From positions 59,445,001 to 59,509,000 of the forward strand of contig CM071596.1 of NCBI GenBank assembly GCA_036435485.1: a stretch of 64,000 nt of DNA, given 5' to 3'. Shown here piece by piece: positions 47,601-58,069 of the stretch. The translations under genes and the position numbers were made by a program. The notes under the pieces are model-generated. The model searched no databases, was not told the origin of the DNA, and worked only from the letters and a program-made list of their open reading frames with translations. Source of the stretch: Saposhnikovia divaricata (Eukaryota > Streptophyta > Magnoliopsida > Apiales > Apiaceae). Positions within the stretch are counted from its first letter, which is position 1. The number at the start of each line of letters is the position of its first letter.

Positions 47601-48397
47601 TAGTGTGGCAGGACGTATTTGGTTGACAAGCGGCTCTTGAACTCTCGCCATTTTTTGCCCGCAAATTTCAAAACCATCTTCTTGGCGGTTGGTGGTACAT
47701 CAAATGCCATCTACGTAGATAAGTATTTTAATTAGCATACATGTATTAACTAAATAGGTGGTCATGAAAGAAAAGTTATTCCATAAGATGTAATTCGTTT
47801 TACCTCCACACATTTCCAAATCTTGTTTTTCCTTTCAGTCGGAATAATTAGCCAGGAATCATAGCATATTGGGACTTTACTTCTCACAAGAACACCAATA
47901 TAAGATTCCATTTCCGTGCCAGCTTTACCGTAAGGCTGACCCTTTTCATTGAAACTCACCAACGGCTTATCTCCCAACATCTTACGCCTAATTATCTTGT
48001 GCATCGTTACAGGTCCACGCTTTAAAAGCTTCAGTCCAGTTGTTTCCTTTTTCGTAGCCAGCGGTTGCTCCATTCGTTTCCTCTTCTTAGATAAAGTGGT
48101 TTTTAGGTTCTTAGAAATAGACTTCTTCACAGATACAGGGGATGATGAAATAGACCGTGTCACCGGTCGATTAGGGGATGATGAAATAGCCCGTGTCACC
48201 GGTCGATTAGGGGATGATGAAATAGCCCGTGACACCGGTCGATTAGGGGAAAACTGCACCACCTTATTCTTCAGGTCAGGGCATGACTCCGCCGGCTTTT
48301 TCTTTATTTCCTTCACTGCAGGGCTAGACTGAACCGTTGAGTTCTTTTTTAGTGCCTTCATAATGGTTGTCGTACTTGCTTTTCTCTTCGGCTTCAT
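44641..48397 (-). CDS. CACTA2 accessory gene: Transposase_24-like protein with C-terminal Ulp1 (C48) cysteine protease
   Basis: I deduce 11 minus-strand exons: 48397-47804, 47710-47498, 47399-47307, 47204-47082, 46969-46079, 45957-45683, 45592-45419, 45269-45162, 45088-45007, 44917-44819 and 44736-44641. All have AG/GT borders and phases that add up to one open frame of about 915 codons. The N-terminus is basic and has three copies of an SPNRPVTRAISS unit. Exons 2-5 match the plant Ptta/En/Spm (Transposase_24) type: KKWREFKSRLSTKYVLP, AKRRNLSEYPHNMSRKGYAN, then a charged coiled-coil region and VSITRVIQGSEKIPFP. Exons 6-11 form an Ulp1-like domain with catalytic HW (exon 8), MDP, Gln in GIPLQPG and Cys in KDCGVFVMRYMKE. 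It probably binds element ends. Its protease might cut SUMO-type conjugates (inference). The start could lie upstream. Confidence 0.82.
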
Positions 48398-48820
48398 GAT
48401 CAATCTACAACACCACATGTTGAGTGAATTATTTAGGTAAATGTAAACACACACACACATAACTTGACATAAATCTTCAACACCATATCCCTATGCCTAA
48501 TTACCAAGGCAGAAAACACATTACTAAAAACAATACATTCAGTAAATCAAGGTTCAATAAATTCTACACATCACATACATATTCAGTAAGGAATAAATCC
48601 ATAGAGTTACACTAAAATCTACCAACACCACCAACACCAACACCAAAATTCACTGTGTAGAAAACACATTACTGAAAACAATACATTCAGTAAATCCATA
48701 GAGATACACTGTGTAGTAAACACATTACTAACAACAATACATTCAGTAAATCCATAGAGATACACTAAAATCTACCAAAATTCAAATAAATCTATAGAGA
48801 TACATTAAAATCCATAGAGA

Positions 48821-48829
48821 CAGAGAGGG

Positions 48830-48881
<52 letters not shown>
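48821..48881. repeat. (GA)n microsatellite
   Basis: This is a run of gagaga with a few ggg interruptions, about 120 bases from a second GA run. GA tracts are frequent in plant 5' regions. Confidence 0.95.
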
Positions 48882-48884
<3 letters not shown>

Positions 48885-49008
48885 AAGAACATAAAGATAG
48901 AGAGTAGCAGAAATGTTCGATTTAAGAGCATGCATAACCATATATCATAGATCCATATGCATAACCATATATCATAGTATCCATAAGCATTTAACAGGGA
49001 GAGAGAGC

Positions 49009-49012
49009 GTGA

Positions 49013-49079
<67 letters not shown>
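49009..49079. repeat. (GA)n microsatellite
   Basis: This is a long uninterrupted gagaga run. The Arg/Glu frame it gives on the plus strand is a shadow. Confidence 0.95.
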
Positions 49080-49082
<3 letters not shown>

Positions 49083-49569
49083 CGATCTAGGGAGGGAGAG
49101 GGGGATGAGTTGTGGAATACCTGAGAGAGAGGGACGAAAAGTGAGCTCTCGATTTTGGGGTAGGGATTTAGGGGGGAGTGATTCTGGGAGATGGATTTAA
49201 TTAGGTCAATTTGGGGGGAAACTGAGATTTCGCAAAGGGGGAAAATGAGCTCTCGATTTCGGGGGGAGTGATTTAGGGGGGAGTGATTTGGGGGGAGGGA
49301 TTTGGGGGGAGGGATTTAGGTCAATTTGGGGGGAAATTTTGGGGAAAAGACGGGGAATGAAAATTTGATAAAGGACGTAAGAGGGGGAATGAAAATTTGA
49401 TATCTCGACGTATAGTATTAAGATATAATATTTATTATTTTTAATTAGTAAATTTTAGAAATAAATATTTATGTGTAATATTTTATGTGGGCTGATATAA
49501 AATATTAGTATAAAATATTAAAATATTCTAAAATATTAATATAAAATATGAAAATATTAATGTAAAATA

Positions 49570-50580
49570 ACCGTAACCATATTCTCGAACCGGGATTTCG
49601 AAGCCTGGGCCATACGGTCTCAAAGATCCATAGTCCGGTATGTTAATATAAAATATTAAAAAAATAACAGGTACGGTTGACTAGGTGAATGTATGGTCAA
49701 ACGCAGGTTTGACCGTTAACCCCTAAACAGGACTACGCCCCTCTTAACTGTATCCATATTCTCGAACCGGGATTTCGAAGCCCGGGCCGTACGGTCTCAA
49801 AGATCCATAGTCCGGTATGTTAATATAAAATATTAAAAAAAATAACAGGTACGGTTGACCAGGTGAATGTATGGTCAAACGCATGTTTGACCGTTAACCC
49901 CTAAACAGGACTACGCCCCTCTTAACTAACTGTATCCATATTCTCGAACCGGGATTTCGAAGCCCGGGCCGTACGGTCTCAAAGATCCATAGTCTGGTAT
50001 GTTAATATAAAATATTAAAAAAATAACAGGTACGGTTGACCAGGTGAATGTATGGTCAAACGCAGGTTTGACCGTTAACCCCTAAACAGGACTACGCCCC
50101 TCTTAACTGTATCCATATTCTCGAACCGGGATTTCGAAGCCCGGGCCGTACGGTCTCAAAGATCCATAGTCCGGTATGTTAATATAAAATATTAAAAAAA
50201 TAACAGGTACGGTTTACCAGGTGAATGTATGGTCAAACGCAGGTTTGACCGTTAACCCCTAAACAGGACTACGCCCCTCTTAACTGTATCCATATTCTCG
50301 AACCGGGATTTCGAAGCCCGGGCCGTACGATCTTAAAGATCCATAGTCCGGTATGTTAATATAAAATATTAAAAAAAATAACAGGTACGGTTGACCAGGT
50401 GAATGTATGGTCAAACGCAGGTTTGACCGTTAACCCCTAAACAGGACTACGCCCCTCTTAACTGTATCCATATTCTCGAACCGGGATTTCGAAGCCCGGG
50501 CCGTACGGTCTCAAAGATCCATAGTCCGGTATGTTAATATAAAATATTAAAAAAATAACAGGTACGGTTGACCAGGTGAA
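49570..50580. repeat. 177-bp tandem repeat array inside CACTA2
   Basis: The anchor ccatattctcgaacc occurs at 49577, 49754, 49936, 50113, 50290 and 50468, giving spacings of 177, 182, 177, 177 and 178. The last unit is cut at 50580. Units are very similar, differing by a few substitutions (for example gactagg versus gaccagg) and one 4-base gain. Each holds a ccgggatttcgaagcccgg inverted repeat and ggtcaaacgcaggtttgacc, another inverted repeat. Confidence 0.95.
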
Positions 50581-50603
50581 CCCTAAACCCTAAACCCTAA
50601 ACC
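50579..50603. repeat. Telomere-type repeats (CCCTAAA)3
   Basis: Three CCCTAAA units plus a partial fourth directly abut the broken last unit of the 177-bp array. The sequence contains the telo-box AAACCCTAA found in some plant promoters. It is internal to a transposon and is not a chromosome end. Confidence 0.93.
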
Positions 50604-50994
50604 GTCGAATCTAATATTTTTAAAATAGACGATGAAGATTATATCATATTAGAAAGAAAATTATAATATAAAAAAGATATAATGAAAAATAAAATTATAA
50701 TATGAAAAGTATATAATTAAAAAAAGATACAATTGAATTTTACTTAATTTTTATATTAATATTAAAAAAGGTTTATATTTACTATTTAGGTCCTATCCCC
50801 AAGATCTAAAAATCAGATTTTGGATGATTTGAATATGTAAATTAATGATATATAAATTTTAAGAAAAATAAATTATATAATTATAGATATAATTATAATC
50901 TAGTAAAATAGTAAGTTATTAAGATAGTTAGCTGGACAAAATGACACATTAATGTCATCGATATCTTTGTCTGAACATCTTAACTTCGATACCC

Positions 50995-51115
50995 ACTTTT
51001 CAATTCACCTCCACCTCTGTCCTCCTTCGTCCTCCTCCGTCAATTCACCTCCACCTTCGTCCTCCTCCGTCAATTCACCTCCACCTCCGTCCTCCTCCGT
51101 CCACCTCCGTCCACC
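50995..51115. repeat. CT-rich minisatellite upstream of the TNP2 gene
   Basis: Units of the type tcaattcacctccacctccgt / cctcctccg repeat three to four times. The pyrimidine-rich tract lies about 570-690 bases before the transposase start and may belong to its promoter or 5' UTR. Confidence 0.8.
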
Positions 51116-51679
51116 AGTGCTCTGTGCTCCACCTCTGTACCATCTTCACTCCACTACCCTGCGACACCTCCGTCCTTGCATCTCATCTTCGTAGTTTTGA
51201 AGCAGCTCCATCTTCGTAGTTTCAACGAGCTCCATCGACATCTCCATTAAGGTATTTTTGATGAAATTTGTTTCTAAAAATTGAAATTAGGGTTCATACT
51301 TGTATTTGGGGATCTGAGAAGATTTTATCACATTATGAAAATACTAACTTATAATGTGTCTCGGTCACTTTTGCCATGAGAATGAGCTCCCATGTACACC
51401 ACATAATCATTTTAGATTTGATAATCATTAAAAAATTGGACAAATCTCATAATCATTTTAGATTTGATACCTTTTTTCTGGCAAAGGTGGGGGTATGCAG
51501 TAGTGATAAGAGAATAAGTGATAGAAAGATACAAAGGGGAGTGGCAGTAGTGATAAATGGCAGTAGTCCTTTAATATTATACTTCCTTTATAACAAGTAA
51601 ATTGTGTTAGTGTTAGTTTGAAATTGTGTTTGTTAGTGTTACTATGTGCTGATTACATTTGTTTTTTTTATTTTAAAAG

Positions 51680-54600
51680 ATGGACAAGTCTTGGATGAAT
51701 GCTGATAGAAGAACAAAAGAGTTCGAAAGAGGAGTGGACGAATTTTTGATGTTTGCATTGGAGAACAGACAGGATGGAAATAAAATCAGTTGCCCCTGTG
51801 TAAATTGTGCACATAGTAAATCATGGAAAGCTCGAATTGTGAGGGGCCATCTTTTCCAGAATGGCATCGATCGGAGCTACACGTGTTGGATTTGGCATGG
51901 GGAGGTAAGTACGGGAGAAAGTCAGCATGCCACTGAAGATACTTCTAGTTCTTCACAATCTGTAGATCAAAACCCGATGAAAACAGAGAATGCCGGTGAT
52001 ACCGATGACAATGCAGATGACGTTTCCCTAGATTCCTCGGATGTATTTAACCATATACAATCTGAACATGAACCCCTCTATCCGGGATGCGAAGGATTTA
52101 CAAAGATGAAGGCTTTAGTAAAATTATATAACTTGAAAGCAAAATATCAAATCTCTGATTCTGGCTTCTCAGAAATTCTTCTTTTGGTTGGGTCTATGCT
52201 TCCAAAAGGCAACAACTTCCCTTCTTCTTTCAGTGAAGCTAAAAAAAGATTGTGTGCTTTGGGAATGGAGTATGAAAAAATACACGTTTGCCCAAATGAT
52301 TGTTTAGTATACCGTGGAGATAGAGATGAAGATGCGACCAGGTGCCGCATTTGTGAGGCTTCTAGATGGAAGTTGAATAAAAATGGGGATGAATTGGAAG
52401 GGGTTCCTGCCAAGGTTCTCTGGTATTTTCCGTTAATACCACGTTTGAGGAATTTGTTCAGTTCACCTCAAACAGCCAAGGAGTTGATTTGGCATGACAA
52501 GGAGAGATTGAAGGATGGTAAAATGAGACATCCTGCAGATGCACAGACATGGAAGGAAGTTGACGCTAAGTGGCCTGAGTTTTCTTCGGATCCTAGAAAC
52601 CTCCGATTAGCTTTATCGTCCGATGGATTTAATCCGTTCTATAGCACAAATGTTGATTACTCATGTTGGCCAGTTTTGTTGACAATTTACAATCTTCCAC
52701 CATGGCATTCTATGAAGAGGAAATATATTATGCTATGTTTGTTAATATCTGGACCAACTCAGCCCGACAATGATATCGATGTGTTCCTTCAACCACTCAT
52801 GGAAGATTTAAAAAAGTTGTGGCATGGGAAACAAGTGTACGACGCATACAAGAAGGAGTATTTTCTGCTTAGAGGCATTTTGTTATGGACAATCAGCGAT
52901 TATCCAGCCTATGGCAATTTGTCAGGCAACATTATCAAGGGTTATAACGGGTGTCCTGTATGCGTTGATAACACAAAAGCTACAAGGCTAGTTAATTGTC
53001 GTAAGTGTGTGGTCATGGGGCATCGGAGGTGGCTGCCGCGTCATCATCCATATCGCCGACAGAAACAAGATTTTGATAACACCGTGGAAAAGGAAACTGC
53101 TCCAATTCCCCTAACCGGAGAGGAGGTGCTTCAAAGAGTACAACATTTGAAGGGCCATGTCTACGGTAAGACATAATGCCAACCTCGATTAAAGAAAGGT
53201 GATGTTCGACCTATTTGGAAAAAGGTATCTATATTCTTTGAGCTTGAGTACTGGAAGTTTCTACCGGTTAGACATGTTCTCGATGTGATGCACATTGAGA
53301 AAAATATATGCGAAGCTTTACTTGGCACCATGCTTAATATACCAAAGAAAACAAAAGACAAAGAATCTGTTCGTATTGACATGGCTGAAATGGGAATAAA
53401 AACCGAGTTGAGGCCAAAAACTCCAGGGAAAAAGGAGAAGTTACCATTAGCATCTTGGAATTTGACTCATTCCGAAAAAAAGGTTTTCTGCTCTTCCTTT
53501 CTTAACATGAAGTTGCCTGATGGTTTTTGTTCTAATGTTAGGAGTCTAGTTTCAATGGAAACTCTTAGACTTACTAGAATGAAATCTCATGACTGCCATA
53601 TGATATTGCATCATTTGCTCCCAATTGCAATTCGATCGTCATTGCAAAAAAGAGTCAGGAACACAATTATCAGGTTCTGCCTCTTCTTTAAGGCAATTTG
53701 TAGTAAAGTTATTGAGCCTGATAAGTTGGAGAAAATGCAATCGGAATTGGTAATTACTTTATGCCAGCTTGAAAAATACTTCCCCCCTTCCTTGTTTGAT
53801 CTAATGTTTCATATATCGGTGCATCTTGTACGAGAAGTTGAGCTCTGTGGACCAATTTTCCTTAGGTGGATGTATCCTTTTGAGAGATACATGAAGACAT
53901 TCAAGGGGTATATAAAGAATCGGGCTCGTGCAGAAGGTTGTATTGCGGAGGCCTATATAGCAGAAGAGGCGGTGGAATGTTTGGTGGACCATGACGAAGG
54001 AACAACTATCGGGGTACCGAAAACTGGTAGACATACTAAGGATGCCATTTACAGGCCATTATCGGGTGCAACCGTAATAACCCCGAGTAGGACTGATTTG
54101 CACGTAGCACATTTGTGTGTTCTCCAGAATACTAATGCAGTTATACCGTTTTTCAAGTAAGCCATGAATTTAATTTCTTTATTTTCTTTATTTGCATGCA
54201 TTTCTTATGTCATTTTTAATGACTCCAGGGAACACATGGCATTTTTAATGACCAAATATCCGGAACATGTAAATGATGAAATGTGGCTAAAGAACAAGCA
54301 AAATGAGACATTCGCTAAATGGTTTAAACAAAAGGTATTATGTGATTTTAATAATAGTTTTGTGATTTTTTTACAACTCCATAGCTCAGATGAATCATTT
54401 TACTACTTGTTTATTTTTTTCAGATTGCTTCAGATTTGGAAGACAAAAAAGAGTTATCAAACGAGATAATATGGATCGCAGACGAACCCAACAAAGATGT
54501 TCCTACATTCAGCGGATACAGAATGGATGGGGTTACCTTTAGTACCAGGGATCGTGATGACATGCGTCAGGTTCAGTGCAGTGGTGTGTGTGTAGAAGCC

Positions 54601-55044
54601 GATACAATGGTTGTGCACGGTAAGGATAAAAACATTGAGCACACATCACATACTTATTACGGAGTTATAACAAGTATATGGGAGTTGGACTATAATTACC
54701 TTAGGGTCCCTATTTTTCATTGTAAGTGGGTAGATATGAACATAGGCACGAAGGTAGACGACTTGGGATATACATTAGTAAATTTGAATAGGTTGGGCTT
54801 TTTAGATGATCCATTTGTATTGGCAAAACATGTTAAACAAGTTTGTTACATTGATGATCCTCTTGATAAATCATGGTCCGTTGTCTTGAAGTTACCGGAG
54901 AAAAATTACTATGAAGACAATGAGGCATCTGTAGAAGTAGAACTTGAGAATGACTTCTTTATGCCCAATTTTCCGGATGTTGATGAAGACATGCCTACTA
55001 GTTACATTCGAGATGATGTTGATGAACTAATACAACTTTCGTAA
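51680..55044 (+). pseudogene. CACTA2 TNP2-type transposase, one in-frame stop
   Basis: Exons are 51680-54156, 54229-54333 and 54424-55044, joined at GTAAGC/CCAG and GTATTA/CAG with consistent phase. Residues 1-75 form the transposase-associated Cys/His domain (CPCVNCAH, GHLFQNGID). Hallmarks of the TNP2 (Transposase_21) core follow: KVLWYFPLIPRL, LALSSDGFNPF, YNLPPWHSMKRKYIMLCLLI, PDNDIDVFLQPL, DYPAYGNLSG, GCPVC. After the stop come FLPVRHVLDVMHIEKN, RWMYPFERYMK and, in exon 3, YYGVITSIWELDY and CKWVD. It should cut and join the transposon ends in the nucleus. A TAA at 53174-53176 interrupts exon 1 after GHVYGKT; the frame continues open without a shift. One substitution thus appears to have inactivated it. 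Confidence 0.9.
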
Positions 55045-55781
55045 TGTAATAAATTAATTTGTGACTATAACTCTTGATAGATTGTTGGTTGGTTTGTTCT
55101 CTTTTGTTTGGACTTTGTTTGGTTTGTTGGATGCCAATTTGGTAGGTTAGTCATCTTTTAAATATTTTTTTTTTTCATGTACAGTTCATTAGACAACAGT
55201 TTTAAACAGAAGACACTTGTATGAGTTGAAACACACAATAGGCCAGAACCTGTTGTGTGTTGGATTAAGTTCATACAACACTATGTAAAGCACTTGTGTT
55301 AAATATCATTACACAATACCACATTGGAAACCACTTGTCTCATTCTAACAATACTTTTTACGAAGTATTGTCTATGCTTCATTCACATAATATTTCGAAA
55401 AAATGTTGTGTGTTGGTTCACTTTCACACAACACTATGGATAACATATTGTATGACTTCTAATTAGACAACAGACCTAAAAACACTTGTCTAAATGCAAC
55501 AATGGTTTTCCTGTATATTGTGTTGCAGGCATTCACACAACACTTATTTGCTAAGGCTTGTCTAATCTTAAAAATACTTATGCATTTACACAACACCCCT
55601 GGTCAAGAAATGCTTGTCTGGTAAGATTTATCACACAACGGTTTTGGCCCATTGTGTGAATGTAGGATTACACAATACTTTTTCGAGTTGGAAAATAACA
55701 GTTGTCTGATCATTTCGGGCAACACTTTTTCCCATGGGTGTTGTCTGATACGTGTCGTCTATAGCCAGATTTGTTGTAGTG
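55045..55781. repeat. 3' region and right subterminal repeats of CACTA2
   Basis: Beyond the transposase stop, acacaacact, tgttgtgtg and acaacagt motifs recur every 20-40 bases from about 55190 to the terminal gtagtg at 55781. They mirror the left arm. Confidence 0.82.
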
Positions 55782-55784
55782 AAG

Positions 55785-56035
55785 ATAAGAAATAGAGAAA
55801 GCAGCCTACACGCCTTGCTTGGTCAAATTATCATATATAGGACTCTGTAACTATTTAAAGTTCATGCTCATTACTAATTCAAAAGATATATGAGCTCAAC
55901 ATAGATCTAAATTATCTATAAAAATCTCAATACCTAGCAGGTTACTAGGTTAGCCATTAATGAAGATTCATAAAGATAGTCATGGCATAATTTAAGTGCC
56001 GATCGACAACTTACAATAGAAACAAGAACTCTCAC
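55785..56035. other. Intron-like sequence right of CACTA2
   Basis: This continues the DNA interrupted at 43597. It is AT-rich, has no frame, and lies within the MIRO intron that CACTA2 entered. Confidence 0.5.
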
Positions 56036-56102
56036 CATCAGTGTCATATGTATAAAAGGTCTCTTTAAGGAACTCAACAGCTTCATTTGTAAGCTCCACG
56101 AT
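56036..56102 (-). pseudogene. MIRO GTPase gene fragment, upstream exon
   Basis: A 67-base minus-strand exon lies between a TTGGCTAG acceptor and a GTGAGA donor. It encodes IVELTNEAVEFLKETFYTYDTD and the first base of the next codon. In plant MIRO proteins the run VELTNEAV(D/E)FL leads into the second EF-hand, whose loop starts in this exon and ends in the exon at 43496. The preceding MIRO exons (first GTPase domain and first EF-hand) are not found upstream. Confidence 0.85.
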
Positions 56103-56928
56103 CTAGCCAATTCCCTGATGCAAAATGATCAATAGATGCAATTTGTGAAATCTAATTATGTCAGTGAATTTTACATGTAAATATAAGAACTTACCATAAA
56201 AATGCAGCCTCAAAGAGTTTAGAAGAATTTAAATGCAAAATTTGATTTCCCCCCTTTCTATTAGATTGTCTATTAAAATTATTATTTGTGCTCTACCTGC
56301 TCTCTGATGAAACCTTCCTTCGAATGTTATGCATGAGACAAAACCTGATACATATAAACATGCCTTAACTTTCTGTTCTTAAAAGCAAATTAATTTCAGC
56401 CAAAATATAATACACAATTCAATGTATCTTTTCTGGCAAGTAAGGTATTACACTGAGGAAGATTTTTACCATAATTATTTAGCTAAAATAGTAGTTTTTA
56501 TATTACCCAGAGCCAGAAATAAATTTATGACAGAAGGCTCCCATACTTTTACATCAAGAGCCAAGGATCTAACCTGCACTAACAGGCAAACATAAGCTAA
56601 AACATAAAGAAGAAAGGAGAAGAATTAGTTGGCATCCTACAAGTTGATGATGCGCGCGCGCACACACACACACACAAAGTAAACACACATAATGTCAATC
56701 AGATCATAGTGCCAAAATGCCTGTTGCCCTAATATATGCTTAAAATGCTACACATGACAATGAATGATGCTCCACATTAATTGATGGGAATGTGCTACAT
56801 TAACGCTACACATTTAAACTTTCAAGAGACTGTGTCATGTTTTGCAAGTCAAAAATTTTGTCAGCTACTAGTCGGAGGATTTCACATAAAATAGTTGAGG
56901 CACAAACCATTTACAGATATACACAGAC
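56103..56928. other. Sequence between MIRO and ArfGAP exons
   Basis: This is AT-rich and intron-like. Two minus-strand stretches have exon-like borders (donor GTAAGTTC near 56190; an AG...GTAGAG interval near 56298-56345), but neither matches a family I know. A gc/ac dinucleotide run lies at 56652-56677. Confidence 0.4.
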
Positions 56929-57108
56929 CTTAGATATATATGCACACCAAGATTACGGTGCACACTGGAACACTCGATGCAGATTAGAACTCCAAGGTTC
57001 AAAGAAGCCCATTCTGGTTCAGGTGCACCACAGTCATCATATTTATCATTTCCAGGTAACCTCTTTAATGCATCAACCGGCTTCTCGCCTTTTGCAGTGT
57101 AAGCTAGC
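56929..57108 (-). pseudogene. ArfGAP-domain gene fragment (AGD/ACAP-type)
   Basis: The minus strand encodes [39 protein letters not shown] and [11 protein letters not shown], the core of the ArfGAP zinc finger. The wording is closest to plant BAR-PH-ArfGAP-ankyrin proteins (AGD1-4 class), which stimulate GTP hydrolysis by ARF GTPases in vesicle traffic. The first zinc Cys is replaced by Tyr (KYDDC where KCADC is usual). An extra TA in a short ta run before the donor shifts the frame, so HISK is lost. The upstream side is cut at 57108 by another element. It is not functional. Confidence 0.87.
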
Positions 57109-57373
57109 TGTAACACCCCATATTTTTAGTGACTAATTTCTCTTATATTTCTCTTTTTTTTTTTGTCATTATTTTTATTTTCTTAGGCGTTGTTTTTTTT
57201 TAATAAAGAATGTGAAACTTTCTTGTAACTGTTGATTAAAGTGTATTGAATGCATGCTAATTATTATGTTTATTACTAAATCAGCTCATAGTACCTATAT
57301 CATTATATATGACTTTTTGTAACTCCAATAATGTTAGTTCCTTGCCCTGGTTCTTGTCTTCCACTCACGTATG
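57109..57373. mobile_element. Element G: probable LTR edge, otherwise hidden by element E
   Basis: The ArfGAP exon ends abruptly at TGTAACACCCCATATTTTTAG, a common terminus of plant gypsy LTRs. The LTR of element B has TGTAACACCC at its corresponding plus-strand edge. Sequence up to 57373 is AT-rich and non-coding. Element E enters at 57374. Orientation and family cannot be settled because the rest lies beyond E, outside the window. Confidence 0.5.
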
Positions 57374-58005
57374 TGTTAGAAAATGGAAAATTGAGGTCTT
57401 TATTTTGTAGGTTCCTCAATATATTTCCGAAATCTAAAAATTGAAATTTCATTCTTTTATCAGGAATTGAAATTTGTAATATGGATCTAAGATTTTTTTT
57501 TAGTGGAATCCATAGAGAATTAAGGGCCAGTTGCTTATTTGAAACGGGTATGTGAGTTATCTCACATTGATATGAAAATTGATTTGAAGTTAATTTATAT
57601 TATTAAATATAAAATAATTACTTAATTAATTTCATCCGGTTATTCAGGCTTGCATGTACTAGTCGGTAAGATATTAAAATAGCAGCTTGAAGAGTTGTAT
57701 TGCTAGCTTGAAGAGGTGTAGTATTTAATTCAAGTATGTTGCATGACTTGTATTAAAATAGTCAAGTAGCTTGCATGAATTGGTGGGCAGGTGTTTCATT
57801 TCCAAATGAAAAGGTCGGCCATACACTAATAAATGATTTATTCAATTGTTAGTCATGACTTGTCTAGTGCCAGCTCTCTAGTTTATTGCAGTATAATTAG
57901 AGGCATTCGACTAGCATAAAAATTGTACCTCTCTCATACAACTCTCTCGTACTACTTATATATATCTGTTATAAATTCTCTACTTTTCACTCACTTTTAT
58001 ATACA

Positions 58006-58069
<64 letters not shown>

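Larger units (their letters stand above)
48398..51679. promoter_or_regulatory. Divergent spacer between the two CACTA2 genes
   Basis: The accessory gene starts leftward at 48397 and the transposase rightward at 51680, so this 3.3 kb must hold both promoters. It contains tandem 'aaaacacattac...atacattcagtaaatc' units (48500-48800), two GA microsatellites, GT/G-rich sequence (49100-49340), the 177-bp array, a telomere-type tract and a CT-rich minisatellite. I cannot place a TATA box with confidence. Confidence 0.6.
43598..55781. mobile_element. CACTA2: two-gene CACTA transposon (12.2 kb)
   Basis: The left end begins CACTACAAGGATTTTTGCTTTAG; the right end, reversed, begins CACTACAACAAATCTGGCTATAG. 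Both continue ACGACAC. AAG is duplicated at 43595-43597 and 55782-55784. Subterminal regions carry many acaacac/tgttgt motifs. Inside are two divergent genes: an Ulp1-protease-bearing accessory gene on the minus strand and a TNP2-type transposase on the plus strand. The terminal sequences differ from those of CACTA1 and CACTA3, so it is a different family. It is inserted in an intron-like stretch of the MIRO fragment. Confidence 0.94.

Noticed and set aside
48913..49200. Arg/Glu-repeat ORF
   Set aside because: Translation of the GA microsatellite.
49570..50580. Centromeric satellite or CRISPR-like array
   Set aside because: Units are contiguous with no spacers, there are only six, and the array is enclosed by CACTA2. 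CRISPR does not apply in a plant nuclear context.
50579..50603. Possible chromosome end
   Set aside because: Only three telomere units, inside a transposon with both ends and a target duplication; DNA continues on both sides.
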